This document shows positions 8,464-17,661 of a DNA stretch of 64,000 nt, piece after piece. The first letter of the stretch is position 1. Each line of letters begins with the position of its first letter. The stretch is taken from NCBI GenBank assembly GCA_037481875.1, contig JBBFKY010000011.1:56990-120989 (forward strand). The letters run 5' to 3'. This DNA is from Desulfosoma sp. GTDB taxonomy: Bacteria > Desulfobacterota > Syntrophobacteria > Syntrophobacterales > DSM-9756. Below the pieces are notes generated by a model. That model saw nothing but the letters and a program-made list of their open reading frames with translations. It was not told where the DNA came from and made no database searches. The position numbers and the translations under genes are program-made.

Positions 8464-9155
8464 GAACCACTCCGGTCTCGAAACCGGTAGCCCACACCCC
8501 GAATCGTTTCTACAAAACCGGCGTATCCTTCCAGTTTTTGACGAAGCCGGCGAATATGTGTATCCACCGTTCGAGCATAGCCTTCGAAATGATAACCCCA
8601 CACGCGATCTAAAAGCCGATCTCGAGACAAGACGCGGCCCTTATTGGACATCAATTCCAACAGGAGCTTGAATTCCGTGGCCGTCAGGGTCACTTCCTTA
8701 CGATCGATCCACACACGATGCGCCTGAGGGTCCACGACCAATCCTTCCGCAGAAAGCAGATTTTCTCCGGATTCAGCGGGGGAGACACGGCGCATAACCG
8801 CCTGAACCCTAAGGACCAGTTCCCTTGGACTAAACGGCTTGACCACATAATCATCCCCGCCCATTTCCAAACCCAAAATACGGTCGGCTTCTTCGCCTCG
8901 AGCCGTCAAGATGATGATGGGAATGGATGCCGTGTCTTGATGCCGTTTCAGAGCCTTGCAGACTTCGAGACCATCCATGCCTGGAAGCATTAGATCCAGA
9001 ACGATCAAATCGGGCTTTTCTTGTGTGGCTCTCTCCAAACCCGAGACCCCGTCTTCGGCTTTGAGAACCTCATAGTCGGCAGCTTTGAGATGCCAAGCCA
9101 CCAGGTTCAAGATGTCTTTGTCATCCTCGATGATAAGGACCTTTCCTCGTGCCAC
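8460..9155 (-). CDS. phoB: phosphate regulon response regulator PhoB
   Basis: This 231-residue OmpR/PhoB-type regulator has an N-terminal receiver with the acidic pocket EDD (10-12), the phospho-acceptor Asp54 in VLDLMLPG and a Lys in VVKPFSPREL. The C-terminal winged-helix domain ends DTHIRRLRQKLEGYAGFVETIRGVGYRF. A longer reading to 9317 exists, but GTG at 9155 has a GGAGG 5 bases upstream and gives the standard ARGKVLIIEDD start. The upstream region carries a four-repeat Pho-box array on this strand, consistent with autoregulation. Confidence 0.95.
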   Translation of the reverse strand: MARGKVLIIEDDKDILNLVAWHLKAADYEVLKAEDGVSGLERATQEKPDLIVLDLMLPGMDGLEVCKALKRHQDTASIPIIILTARGEEADRILGLEMGGDDYVVKPFSPRELVLRVQAVMRRVSPAESGENLLSAEGLVVDPQAHRVWIDRKEVTLTATEFKLLLELMSNKGRVLSRDRLLDRVWGYHFEGYARTVDTHIRRLRQKLEGYAGFVETIRGVGYRFRDRSGS

Positions 9156-9263
9156 GAACACCTCCGTGACAATGCGTTTCCGAACTCCAAAAACACTCTT
9201 TCCCTTTGGATACCCGATGTTTCCTCTAAAGTCATTGGAACATCGCCATGAAACGTCAATTTT

Positions 9264-9303
9264 GTCACAGTGACGTGATGAATCTGTGACGTTTGTGTGA
9301 CAC
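9264..9303 (-). promoter_or_regulatory. Pho-box array upstream of phoB
   Basis: On the minus strand, four 7-mers resembling the PhoB half-site (GTGTCAC, ACGTCAC, TCATCAC, CTGTGAC) occur with an exact 11-base period. That is the phasing at which PhoB dimers bind one DNA face. The array ends 109 bases before the phoB GTG. PhoB control of its own operon is inferred from this pattern and from known Pho regulons. Confidence 0.75.
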
Positions 9304-9359
9304 AGTTTTTTTCCCATGGAAAGCCTTGAGAATCGTCAGAGCTCCGTTCCTTAAAAGCA

Positions 9360-9399
9360 CTGTAACATGATTGTCACATAGCGGTAACGTCGCGTTCAC
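9360..9399 (+). promoter_or_regulatory. Pho-box array upstream of pstC
   Basis: Four 7-mers, CTGTAAC, TTGTCAC, CGGTAAC and CGTTCAC, start at 9360, 9371, 9382 and 9393, exactly 11 bases apart with 4-base spacers. This is the PhoB site architecture on the strand reading into pstC, about 110 bases before its start. Together with the opposed array 57 bases away it makes a divergent phosphate-controlled promoter region. Confidence 0.8.
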
Positions 9400-9511
9400 A
9401 TGCTCTTCGTAAAGTCCCCGTGACATGAAAAAGGTTGTAGCTCAAAAGCTAAGAGTCAGGGATTCAAAAAACGGCGCTTTGTCAGGGCCCGAATGATCGA
9501 GAAAAGTTGCC

Positions 9512-10897
9512 ATGTCTAGTTTGGTTGTCTTCTGTGTTCTACTTTTGAGTGCTACGGCGTACGCCCTGGGCCGTCGCCGTGCGCTTCGTCTCGTCGGCGG
9601 CGAAACTCATGCCAGACAGCTTGCCTCCAGGCCCCACTACTACGGCGTTTATCTGGCCATGTGGTGCGCTCTCCCCGCTCTGCTGATCTTCTTCCTTTGG
9701 ATCTTGCTGGAACCTGTGCTGCTGGAACAGTGGGTCCTACGTCACCTTCCTGATTCTTACCAAGGGCTTTCTTCGGATCGTTTGAGTCTTGTGCTCAATG
9801 ACATCAGAAATTTGGCCCAGGGGGGCATTGTTTCCGGGCAGGCCGACTCTGCCATTCAGGCGGCCGCGGAGCAGTATAAGAGGCTGCAGACTTTGGCGAG
9901 GACGGCCCTATGGACGGCTGTCCTGACCTTTGCGGGTCTTGGCGTCCAGATGGGGTATAGAAAAATCTCGGTTTCTTTTCGAGCGCGAAACCAAGTGGAA
10001 AAGGTTCTGCGTGTCTTTCTGATCTTGGCGTCTACCATCGCTGTTTTGACCACCGTGGGCATCATTTTTTCTGTTCTTTTTGAAGCCATGAGGTTTTTTC
10101 GTCTGGTGCCGTGGTGGGAATTTCTGTTGGGTCTTAAATGGAGCCCTCAGATGGCGATCCGCGCCGACCAGGTGGGAGCTTCCGGGGCTTTCGGCATGAT
10201 CCCCGTCTTTACGGGAACCCTTCTCATTGCCGCCATTGCCATGGCCGTTGCCGTCCCTTTAGGGCTTCTTTCGGCTGTTTACCTCAGTGAATACGCCCCG
10301 AAAAAGGCGCGCGCCATTGTCAAGCCCATTTTGGAAATTTTGGCGGGGATTCCCACCGTGGTTTATGGCTTTTTCGCCGCCTTAACCGTTGGGCCTTCCA
10401 TTCGGCGAGTCGGCGAAAGTCTAGGGCTTTCGGTGGCGTCGGAAAGTGCTCTGGCAGCGGGCTTGGTCATGGGGATCATGATTGTTCCTTTTATCTCCTC
10501 CTTGTCCGACGATGTGATCACAGCTGTCCCCAATGATCTTCGTGACGGGTCATTAGCTCTGGGGGCCACCCGTTCTGAAACCGTCAAGAAAGTGGTTCTT
10601 CCGGCGGCTTTGCCGGGCATTGTGGGAGGTGTGTTGCTGGGAATGTCCCGCGCCGTCGGCGAAACGATGATCGTCGTCATGGCGGCGGGCTTAGCCGCCA
10701 ACCTGACCCTGAACCCTCTTTCGGCCGTGACGACGGTGACCGTGCAGATTGTCACCTTGCTTGTGGGGGATCAGGAATTCGACAGTCCCAAGACGCTGGC
10801 AGCCTTTGCCTTGGGCTTGGTTCTTTTTGTGGTGACCTTAATCCTCAACATCATCGCCTTGTACGTGGTTCGTAAGTATCGGGAGCAATATGAATAA
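9512..10897 (+). CDS. pstC: phosphate ABC transporter permease PstC
   Basis: The protein is 461 residues. The C-terminal half is the MetI-like permease: GTLLIAAIAMAVAVPLGLLSAVYLSEYAP, a GIPTVVYGFFAAL helix and the EAA-type loop DGSLALGATRSETVKKVVLPAALPGIVGG that docks on PstB. The N-terminal 200 residues hold extra membrane helices and a soluble loop, so the protein is longer than E. coli PstC (319). This enlarged form occurs with the equally enlarged PstA next to it. The start has only a weak ribosome site. The stop overlaps the pstA start by 8 bases. Confidence 0.93.
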   Translation: MSSLVVFCVLLLSATAYALGRRRALRLVGGETHARQLASRPHYYGVYLAMWCALPALLIFFLWILLEPVLLEQWVLRHLPDSYQGLSSDRLSLVLNDIRNLAQGGIVSGQADSAIQAAAEQYKRLQTLARTALWTAVLTFAGLGVQMGYRKISVSFRARNQVEKVLRVFLILASTIAVLTTVGIIFSVLFEAMRFFRLVPWWEFLLGLKWSPQMAIRADQVGASGAFGMIPVFTGTLLIAAIAMAVAVPLGLLSAVYLSEYAPKKARAIVKPILEILAGIPTVVYGFFAALTVGPSIRRVGESLGLSVASESALAAGLVMGIMIVPFISSLSDDVITAVPNDLRDGSLALGATRSETVKKVVLPAALPGIVGGVLLGMSRAVGETMIVVMAAGLAANLTLNPLSAVTTVTVQIVTLLVGDQEFDSPKTLAAFALGLVLFVVTLILNIIALYVVRKYREQYE

Positions 10898-12194
10898 ACA
10901 AGTGACGTTGCCTTCTTCTGAATCCGTTTCGACCTCGTCTCGAACGGTAAAAATGGTGCAGGCCGGTCTGGCCAAACGTTACCGAGCGGAAAAAAGGTTT
11001 CGAACACTGGGGGCGGCCGCGGTGCTCTGTGCCTTAGCCTTTTTGGCTTTTATGTTTCTGGACATCCTTTCCAAGGGGTATACGGCCTTTCAGCGAACAG
11101 TTGTCTTGTTGGACATCTATGTGGACCCTGACGAGGTGCACGTGGGGAATCTGGATCGTGCCGATTACCAAGGTTTGGTGAAAAGGAGTCTTGAAAAGCT
11201 CTTTCCTGAAGTCGAAGGCAGGCAGCAAAAAAGGGAGCTCTTTAGCCTGGTCAGTACCGGAGCCGGAACGGTGGTGCGAGAAAAGGTCCTGGAAGACACA
11301 TCGGTTATCGGCAAGACTCTTTCCCTCTGGGTTCCGGCCTCGGCGGATGTGGACATGGTGGTCAAGGGTCATGTGGATCGCCGACTTCCGGAATCGGAAC
11401 GACGCCTGGGAGACCGAAGCCTTCAGTGGCTTCAGGTCCTGGAATCTCAAGGGCGTGTGGCGAAACATTGGAATATGGCGTTTTTTACTTCAGGAGATTC
11501 TCGAGAACCGGAACTGGCGGGTATTTTAGGAGCCACAGCGGGATCCTTTTACACCCTTTTGGTCACTTTGGCCCTGTCCTTTCCCATCGGCGTGGCGGCA
11601 GCCGTTTATTTGGAAGAATTTGCGCCTAAAAACCGCTGGACGGACATCCTCGAGGTCAACATCAACAACCTGGCGGCCGTCCCTTCCATTGTCTTTGGAC
11701 TTCTCGGCCTCGCCGTTTTTCTCTCCTTTTTCGGTCTCCCACGATCTTCTCCCTTGGTGGGTGGCCTTGTGCTGACCCTTATGACCTTACCGACCATTAT
11801 CATTGCCGGGCGAGCTTCTCTTCAGGCCGTGCCTCCATCCATTCGGGATGCGGCTTTGAGTGTCGGGGCTTCGCCCATGCAAGCCGTCTTTCACCATGTG
11901 TTGCCTTTGGCTCTTCCAGGCATGCTCACGGGAACCATCATCGGCATGGCGAGAGCTCTAGGGGAAACCGCGCCTTTGCTCATGGTGGGAATGGTTGCTT
12001 TTGTTGTGGATATTCCTCGAAGATTCACCGACCCAGCCACCGTCCTTCCTGTCCAAATCTATCTGTGGGCGGACAGTGCCGAACGTGCCTTTGTCGAAAG
12101 GACCTCGGCTGCCATCTTGGTGCTGCTGGCGTTCCTGATCGTCATGAATGCGACGGCGGTCTATTTGAGGAACCGATTTGAACGGCGTTGGTGA
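10890..12194 (+). CDS. pstA: phosphate ABC transporter permease PstA
   Basis: This 434-residue permease has one N-terminal membrane helix (about 47-67), a periplasmic domain of about 140 residues, then the conserved PstA core: GSFYTLLVTLALSFPIGVAAAVYLEEFAP, NNLAAVPSIVFGLLGLAVF and the EAA loop RDAALSVGASPMQAVFHHVLPLALPGMLTG. It forms the transmembrane channel with PstC. The large periplasmic insertion is absent from E. coli PstA (296 residues). It overlaps pstC and is followed by pstS after 111 bases, all on one strand under the Pho-box promoter. Confidence 0.93.
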   Translation: MNKQVTLPSSESVSTSSRTVKMVQAGLAKRYRAEKRFRTLGAAAVLCALAFLAFMFLDILSKGYTAFQRTVVLLDIYVDPDEVHVGNLDRADYQGLVKRSLEKLFPEVEGRQQKRELFSLVSTGAGTVVREKVLEDTSVIGKTLSLWVPASADVDMVVKGHVDRRLPESERRLGDRSLQWLQVLESQGRVAKHWNMAFFTSGDSREPELAGILGATAGSFYTLLVTLALSFPIGVAAAVYLEEFAPKNRWTDILEVNINNLAAVPSIVFGLLGLAVFLSFFGLPRSSPLVGGLVLTLMTLPTIIIAGRASLQAVPPSIRDAALSVGASPMQAVFHHVLPLALPGMLTGTIIGMARALGETAPLLMVGMVAFVVDIPRRFTDPATVLPVQIYLWADSAERAFVERTSAAILVLLAFLIVMNATAVYLRNRFERRW

Positions 12195-12305
12195 ACAAAG
12201 AAAGGAGGTGTCTTTTTATCGGATGGCAAACATCTCAGGGACATGAAAGAAACGAGCGTCTGTGAAAGAAATCAACTTAACAAAAATTTCAAGGAGAGTC
12301 GCACC

Positions 12306-13355
12306 ATGAAACGTTTATTTTGCTCAGTCGTCGCCCTTTCAATGCTTTTTGTATTTCAGACGCCCTCGAGTGCTCAAGCTCGGGATTATATCTTCATCGT
12401 GGGATCGTCCACCGTTTATCCTTTTTCCACAACAGTGGCAGAAAAGTTTGGAAAGGCTTATGGATTCAAGACGCCCAAGGTGGAATCCACGGGAACCGGC
12501 GGTGGTTTTAAGCTCTTTTGCGCAGGGGTTGGGGTGGAACACCCCGATATCAGCAACGCATCCCGGGCCATTAAAAAGTCAGAATTGGAAACATGTGCCC
12601 AAAATGGAGTGAAGGAAATCGTTGAGGTCAAGATCGGTTATGACGGCATTGTTTTGGCCAATAGCAAGAAAGCTCCGGTGATGAAGCTGTCTCGAAAGGA
12701 CATCTTTTTGGCCTTGGCAGCCGAAATTCCAGATCCCAAAGGCGGAGGCGCCATGGTGAAAAACCCGCACAAGACCTGGAAAGACGTGAATCCTTCCCTG
12801 CCGGACAAGAAGATTGAGGTCCTTGGACCTCCTCCTACCTCTGGAACTCGAGACGCTTTCCTAGAATTGGCCATGGAAGAAGGAGCGTCCGAGATCGAAT
12901 CCATGAAAGCCTTGAAGAAAACCGATGAAAAAGCTTTCAGAAAGGCTGTGCACAGCCTTCGAGAAGATGGTGCCTGGATTGATGCCGGGGAAAACGACAA
13001 CCTTATCGTCCAAAAGCTTTTATCTAACCCGGATGCGGTCGGTGTTTTCGGGTTCAGTTTCCTGGATCAGAACACGGACAAGATTCAAGGAGCCGAAGTA
13101 GACGGTGTAGCTCCTACTTTTGAAACCATCTCCGCCCAAAAATACACCCTCTCAAGGCCCCTCTTCTTCTATGTCAAGAAAGCTCATGTGGGCAGCATTC
13201 CCGGCATTAAAGAATTTGTTCAGGAATTCACCGATGACAAAGCTTGGGGACCCCAAGGGTACTTGGCCGACAAAGGCTTGATTCCACTTCCGGAAAGTGA
13301 AAGGGCTTCCATGAGGGAAGCGGCCCGTGCGATGAAACCCTTGGCCATGCAATGA
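12306..13355 (+). CDS. pstS: periplasmic phosphate-binding protein PstS
   Basis: The protein is 349 residues. It starts at an ATG with AAGGAG upstream and a clear signal peptide (MKRLFCSVVALSMLFVF...SSAQA, cleavage near residue 24). The mature part opens RDYIFIVGSSTVYPFS, the phosphate-binding GSSTVxP loop. Later come GTGGGFKLF and PPPTSGTRDAF, both conserved in PstS. It captures phosphate in the periplasm for PstCAB. A longer in-frame reading to 12243 has no ribosome site and would bury the signal peptide. The order pstC-pstA-pstS-pstB, with the binding protein third, differs from E. coli pstSCAB. Confidence 0.94.
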   Translation: MKRLFCSVVALSMLFVFQTPSSAQARDYIFIVGSSTVYPFSTTVAEKFGKAYGFKTPKVESTGTGGGFKLFCAGVGVEHPDISNASRAIKKSELETCAQNGVKEIVEVKIGYDGIVLANSKKAPVMKLSRKDIFLALAAEIPDPKGGGAMVKNPHKTWKDVNPSLPDKKIEVLGPPPTSGTRDAFLELAMEEGASEIESMKALKKTDEKAFRKAVHSLREDGAWIDAGENDNLIVQKLLSNPDAVGVFGFSFLDQNTDKIQGAEVDGVAPTFETISAQKYTLSRPLFFYVKKAHVGSIPGIKEFVQEFTDDKAWGPQGYLADKGLIPLPESERASMREAARAMKPLAMQ

Positions 13356-13385
13356 TCCTTTAAATTTTCCAGGTAAACCGAGTGA

Positions 13386-13417
13386 GTGCAAGGGTCGTGG
13401 CTTTTCGGCCCTTGCAC
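13386..13417 (+). terminator. hairpin between pstS and pstB
   Basis: A 12-base inverted repeat (13386-13397 with 13406-13417, one G-T pair) encloses an 8-base loop 30 bases after the pstS stop. No uridine run follows directly, so it is more likely an mRNA-stabilising or partial-termination hairpin that raises PstS over PstB than a full terminator. It also covers a GTG that could otherwise be read as an upstream pstB start. Confidence 0.55.
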
Positions 13418-13445
13418 GCGGCTTTCATCCTTGTTGGAATATGCT

Positions 13446-14357
13446 ATGGAAACGGTCATGGATGCTTTTGTGAATACGAAAAGTTTCAAGATTTTGAAGG
13501 ACCCGAGGCAGGGGGATCATGTGGTGGCCGGAGATGATGATAAGAAGGAAAAAGAGCCTCTAAAGCCTTCCACAGCTACGGTGGGAGATATCCATGTGGC
13601 TGATCCTCGCATGACGTGCCGCCATGTGAACGTCTTCTACGGGGAAAAGAGAGCCATTCGGGATGTTTCCATAGACATCGGCCGAAACGAGGTGCTGGCC
13701 ATGATCGGTCCTTCTGGATGCGGCAAGTCCACGTTTCTTCGATGCCTGAACCGCATGAACGACACCATCGAAGGGTGCCGTGTCACAGGGACGATTACCC
13801 TGGATGGGCAGGACATTTACGATCCGGCCTTGGACGTGGTCCTTCTGCGCGCTCAGGTGGGTATGGTTTTTCAAAAGCCGAACCCCTTTCCCAAGTCCAT
13901 CTACGACAATGTGGCGTACGGTCCCAAAATTCATGGCCTGGCCCAAAGTCGGGAAGAACTGGATGAAATTGTAGAAACATCCCTTCGCAAAGCCGGCTTG
14001 TGGGAAGAAGTCAAAGATCGACTGCATCAGTCGGGAACCAGCCTTTCGGGAGGGCAACAACAGAGGCTGTGCATTGCCCGGGCCATTGCGGTGAATCCCG
14101 AAGTGATTTTAATGGATGAGCCTTGCTCGGCTTTGGATCCCATTGCTACGGGACGCATTGAAGACCTGATGCACGAGCTGCGCGCCCAGTACAGCATCGT
14201 CATTGTGACTCACTCCATGCAGCAGGCGGCTCGAGTGTCCCAACGGACGGCCTTTTTTCATATGGGGGATCTGATTGAAGTAGGACCCACGGACCGCATC
14301 TTTACGCGACCTTGCCACAAACTGACAGAAGATTACATCACGGGGCGCTTTGGCTAG
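13446..14357 (+). CDS. pstB: phosphate ABC transporter ATP-binding protein PstB
   Basis: This is the ATPase of the Pst importer. It has Walker [11 protein letters not shown]-loop [20 protein letters not shown], signature LSGGQQQR, Walker [14 protein letters not shown] and H-loop [14 protein letters not shown]. Those segments and the ending [10 protein letters not shown] are diagnostic for PstB. The N-terminus carries about 50 extra residues rich in Lys/Glu before the family start ([14 protein letters not shown]). The ATG at 13446 is taken, but 13458 is possible and no strong ribosome site is seen. The last 20 bases overlap the 3' end of the opposing livF. Confidence 0.94.
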   Translation: METVMDAFVNTKSFKILKDPRQGDHVVAGDDDKKEKEPLKPSTATVGDIHVADPRMTCRHVNVFYGEKRAIRDVSIDIGRNEVLAMIGPSGCGKSTFLRCLNRMNDTIEGCRVTGTITLDGQDIYDPALDVVLLRAQVGMVFQKPNPFPKSIYDNVAYGPKIHGLAQSREELDEIVETSLRKAGLWEEVKDRLHQSGTSLSGGQQQRLCIARAIAVNPEVILMDEPCSALDPIATGRIEDLMHELRAQYSIVIVTHSMQQAARVSQRTAFFHMGDLIEVGPTDRIFTRPCHKLTEDYITGRFG

Positions 14358-15099
14358 TTTCTTGAGAGTTGCCGAAAAGAATCTGAATCACATGGTGGTG
14401 GCGCAAAATTTCCGGACCCGGACCCGTCAAGGTTACGGATCCATCTTCAATAAGGAAAGCCACGTCGGCTACACGTAAAATGCGACGGACGTGCTGCCCG
14501 GCGATGAGCAAGGTCAGACCGCTTTTTCGCAATTTTTGAAAGGCGCTGCAGAAACGCCGCACCACCTTTGGGCTCAGCCCCAGAAAAGGATCGTCCAAGA
14601 GCAAGAGTCGAGCCCCGGCCATAAGGCCTCGGCCAAGCACGACCATGCGTTTTTCTCCACCGCTTAAAGCTCCGGCCCTCTGACGTTTTTTTTCCTCCAG
14701 TTCCGGAAAAAGACAAAACACCAATCGAAGTTTTTCGTCCAAACGTCGGCGATGCAGATACCCCCCCACCTCCAAATTTTCCAGCACGGACATTTCCGCA
14801 AAAACACTCATGCCTTCCGGAACATAAACAAGACCTAGGGCGACGATGTCGGCTACGTCCAAGGTTTCGATTCGTTTTCCATCGTAGACGATCTCGCCGA
14901 GAACAGGTCGAATGATCCCGGCCACACACTTTAAAATAGTCGTTTTTCCTGCTCCGTTAGGTCCGACCATGGCGACGATTTGCTGAGACCACACACTGAA
15001 GGAGACATCCTGAAGCACCGGTGTGGATCCGATCCAGGCACTTAGGTTCTGCACCTGAAGTAAAGGTGTTCTCTTTTCTTCGGCCGACATACCCATCAC
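14338..15099 (-). CDS. livF: branched-chain amino acid type ABC transporter ATP-binding protein (LivF-like)
   Basis: This 253-residue ABC ATPase has Walker [11 protein letters not shown], signature ALSGGEKRM, Walker [15 protein letters not shown] and H-loop [21 protein letters not shown]. This pattern and size belong to LivF, one of two ATPases of the LivFGHMK importer class. The start is a GTG whose GTGA overlaps the livG stop. The 3' end runs 20 bases into pstB on the other strand, with no terminator hairpin between the convergent operons. The transported substrate cannot be read from sequence; HAAT-family importers also take up urea, amides and short acids. Confidence 0.9.
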   Translation of the reverse strand: MMGMSAEEKRTPLLQVQNLSAWIGSTPVLQDVSFSVWSQQIVAMVGPNGAGKTTILKCVAGIIRPVLGEIVYDGKRIETLDVADIVALGLVYVPEGMSVFAEMSVLENLEVGGYLHRRRLDEKLRLVFCLFPELEEKKRQRAGALSGGEKRMVVLGRGLMAGARLLLLDDPFLGLSPKVVRRFCSAFQKLRKSGLTLLIAGQHVRRILRVADVAFLIEDGSVTLTGPGPEILRHHHVIQILFGNSQETSQSAP

Positions 15100-15845
15100 G
15101 CCTCTTCGGGTGCTTCCCGTTCGCCCAGATAGGCCGATAGAACTTCCGGATGGTGGAGCACTTCGTGGGGAGAACCTTCAACGATTTTTTCCCCTTGATC
15201 CAAGGCTACCAAGCGATCCGAGACTCGGGCCGTAAGGTTCAAGAAATGATCCACCAGGACAATGGTCATGCCGCGTTCACGCAAGGAAAGAACCAGTTGA
15301 GCCGCCTGATTGACGGCATAAGGGCTGAGTCCTGCAGCAATTTCATCCAAAAGAAGCAAGGAAGGGCGGGTGGCCAAGGCACGAGCCACTTCCAGGCGCC
15401 GCTGTTCGGAAAGGGTCAGTTCCTTTCCAAGCGTGTGTCTTTTTTCTTCCAACCCCACCAAACAAAGCCATTCCAGCGCCGCATCTCGGTCCGAAACGGG
15501 AGGCTCGCTTTTCGCAAAGCCCTTTCCGAACCACATGGCGATAAGCACGTTCTCTTCCGCGGTCATTTCCGGAAAGGGACGCGCAATTTGAAACGTCCGG
15601 GCAATGCCGGCTTGACACACACGATAAGGAGCCCATCCGGTGATGGGCCGTCCCATGAAGATCACATCGCCCGAAGAAGCTTGCACCAGGCCGCAGACCA
15701 CGTTGAAGAGGGTTGTTTTTCCTGCTCCGTTTGGGCCGATGAGGCTGACGATTTCGCCTTCATGCACGGCAAAGCTGACATCCTTTAAAACGGTGCGCGT
15801 GCCGAAACGCACCACCAGGTGATGGATTTCCAGAACACGTTTCAT
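15096..15845 (-). CDS. livG: branched-chain amino acid type ABC transporter ATP-binding protein (LivG-like)
   Basis: This 249-residue ATPase has Walker [18 protein letters not shown], the LivG-type GITRTFQ-like block AGIARTFQIARPFPEMTAEENV, signature LTLSEQRRLEVARAL, Walker B LLLLDEIAAGLSP and H-loop LVDHFLNL. The ATG at 15845 overlaps the livM stop (ATGA). A longer open frame to 16148 is only the shadow of livM. It is partner to LivF in the second half of the operon. Confidence 0.92.
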   Translation of the reverse strand: MKRVLEIHHLVVRFGTRTVLKDVSFAVHEGEIVSLIGPNGAGKTTLFNVVCGLVQASSGDVIFMGRPITGWAPYRVCQAGIARTFQIARPFPEMTAEENVLIAMWFGKGFAKSEPPVSDRDAALEWLCLVGLEEKRHTLGKELTLSEQRRLEVARALATRPSLLLLDEIAAGLSPYAVNQAAQLVLSLRERGMTIVLVDHFLNLTARVSDRLVALDQGEKIVEGSPHEVLHHPEVLSAYLGEREAPEEA

Positions 15846-16792
15846 CGGCTCCACGATCCCAAACCCTTTGGAAAGAAAAGCACGGCAGCGACTATCACCA
15901 GGCCGTAAATCGCCGCATGGCCCGCGGGCAGGACGGGATGCAAAACGAACTGGTCCAGTGGGTAAAGAAAAAGGGCGCCGAGGACAGGGCCATACCAGCG
16001 AAAACGGCCTCCGAGAATGGAAAGCACTAGGGGCAAAGCTGAGAAGTGGGCACTGAAAACAAGGGCCGGCTCCACAAACCCATGCAGATGCGCGTAAAGA
16101 CCGCCGCACAAGCCTGTGAGAACGGCGCTGAGAGTCATGGCGGTCCAACGCAGACGATGCACGGGAACTCCAAGGACTCCTGCCGCCTGTTCATCTTCTC
16201 GAATCGCTCGCAAGGCCCAGCCCCAACGGGAATGGATGGCCTTGTGATGAAGCCAGGTTCCGGCGAGAAGCACGCCTAAGAGGGCGTAGTACTGCGCCCT
16301 CATATTGGCGCCCAGGTCCAAGGTGCTTCCTGCCAATCGAATCGCAGGTAAAGGCGCAATACCTACCAGGCCCATGGACCCGAAAGTGATCGATTCCCAA
16401 TTGTCCGCGATAACTTTGGGGATTTCTACGGAAGCCAGGGTCACAAGGGCGAAAGTGGCACCACGCAGGTTTCGAAAAACAGCCGCGCACAGAGCGCCGT
16501 AAATCCCGGCGCTCAAGGCGGCTGCCGAAAGAGTCCAGACAAGGTTGGAATGTCCGTAATGATCCATGAGGGCCACACCGTAGGCACCGAGCCCAAAATA
16601 GGCGGCGTGGCCCAAAGAAATAAGGCCGGTTAAAGCCGTTAGGTTCCAGGCCATGGACATGACGGCATAAAGAAAAGCCAGGCTCAAAACGCGGCAGACA
16701 AGGGTTTCGTGCGGCGTGATAGCAGGCCACACTGCCAGCACCAAAACAACGGCCCAAAAGAGAATGAAGGAAGGAAAGAGCGTTCTTTTCAC
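15842..16792 (-). CDS. livM: branched-chain amino acid type ABC transporter permease (LivM-like)
   Basis: This 316-residue membrane protein has 8-10 hydrophobic helices. It contains the LivM signature NLTALTGLISLGHAAYFGLGAYGVAL and the cytoplasmic loop SRWGWALRAIREDEQAAGVLGVPVHRLRWTAM that contacts the ATPases. The start is a GTG at 16792 that overlaps the livH stop (GTGA). The open frame continues upstream to 17242, but that part is a livH shadow with none of the composition of a membrane protein. Confidence 0.9.
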   Translation of the reverse strand: MKRTLFPSFILFWAVVLVLAVWPAITPHETLVCRVLSLAFLYAVMSMAWNLTALTGLISLGHAAYFGLGAYGVALMDHYGHSNLVWTLSAAALSAGIYGALCAAVFRNLRGATFALVTLASVEIPKVIADNWESITFGSMGLVGIAPLPAIRLAGSTLDLGANMRAQYYALLGVLLAGTWLHHKAIHSRWGWALRAIREDEQAAGVLGVPVHRLRWTAMTLSAVLTGLCGGLYAHLHGFVEPALVFSAHFSALPLVLSILGGRFRWYGPVLGALFLYPLDQFVLHPVLPAGHAAIYGLVIVAAVLFFPKGLGSWSR

Positions 16793-17661
16793 AATTCCGG
16801 GGCCGACCTTTTCCCCACCAGCAGTCCGTGAGGTTTCCACAACAGCAAAACGATGAGAATCAGAGCACTGACCAATTCGCGCCAGTTCGTCCCCAAAACC
16901 AGCGAAGCCCCTGATTCTAAAGCCGCCAGGACACAGGCTCCAAGTAGAAGACTTCGCACATGCCCGACACCGGCAAAAATGGTGATCACAATGGCGATGA
17001 GGGTCGCTTCCATGCCTCCGGCCGGATGCAGATAGGCCAAGCGTCCAAAGATCGGCCCGGCAAGGCCGATGAGCAGACCTCCGATGGCAAAAGCCACCTT
17101 TTTCATGCGGCGCACATGAATTCCTGCCAGCATGGCCGCTTCCCGCTCTTGAATGGTGGCTCGCAAAGCCTTGCCCAAATAAGTCCGATGCAACATCAAA
17201 AAGACGCCGGCTGTGGCTGCGGAAGACAGCACAAAACTCCAAAGGTGCGTGGACGTGACCGTGGTGCCGGGAAAAGGCGAAAAAACGGTGTCTTCAAAAG
17301 AAGGGATCAAGCGGTAGTCGGCACTGAAGAGAAACAGCATAATGTTCTGGGCAATGAGGGCGATGCCGAAGGTCATGACCAGAGAATTCAATTCATAAGG
17401 TTCCCCTACCTTGTTCAGCACCTGATGTATGCCGATGAGCACCAGGCTGAGACACAGCATGCAGACGGGAAGGGTCATCCAAAAGGCCCAGCCGAACCCC
17501 TTCATCAGGCCATAGGCAATATAGCCGCTTAAAACAATCAATTCTCCATGGGCGAGATTAAAGGCGTGGGTGACACCAAAGATCAGGGAAAACCCTAAAG
17601 CCGTCAAAGTGTAAAAGAAACCGAGTGATAAAACTCCGATCAAGAATTGCACCCACATCAT
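16789..17661 (-). CDS. livH: branched-chain amino acid type ABC transporter permease (LivH-like)
   Basis: This 290-residue permease opens FLIGVLSLGFFYTLTALGFSLIFGVTHAFNLAHGELIVLSGY, which contains the LivH motif (GxxN.AHGE). The coupling loop LRATIQEREAAMLAGIHVRRMKKVAFAIGG follows in mid-protein. It pairs with LivM to form the channel. It is the first membrane gene after the binding-protein gene, from which a 160-base repeat-containing spacer separates it. Confidence 0.92.
   Translation of the reverse strand: MMWVQFLIGVLSLGFFYTLTALGFSLIFGVTHAFNLAHGELIVLSGYIAYGLMKGFGWAFWMTLPVCMLCLSLVLIGIHQVLNKVGEPYELNSLVMTFGIALIAQNIMLFLFSADYRLIPSFEDTVFSPFPGTTVTSTHLWSFVLSSAATAGVFLMLHRTYLGKALRATIQEREAAMLAGIHVRRMKKVAFAIGGLLIGLAGPIFGRLAYLHPAGGMEATLIAIVITIFAGVGHVRSLLLGACVLAALESGASLVLGTNWRELVSALILIVLLLWKPHGLLVGKRSAPEL

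Noticed and set aside
15846-16148. N-terminal extension of livG
   Set aside because: It lies wholly inside livM and the ATGA overlap fixes the real start.
16793-17242. N-terminal extension of livM
   Set aside because: It is a shadow of livH in another frame: Arg/His/Ser-rich, no membrane character, and the GTGA overlap marks the true start.
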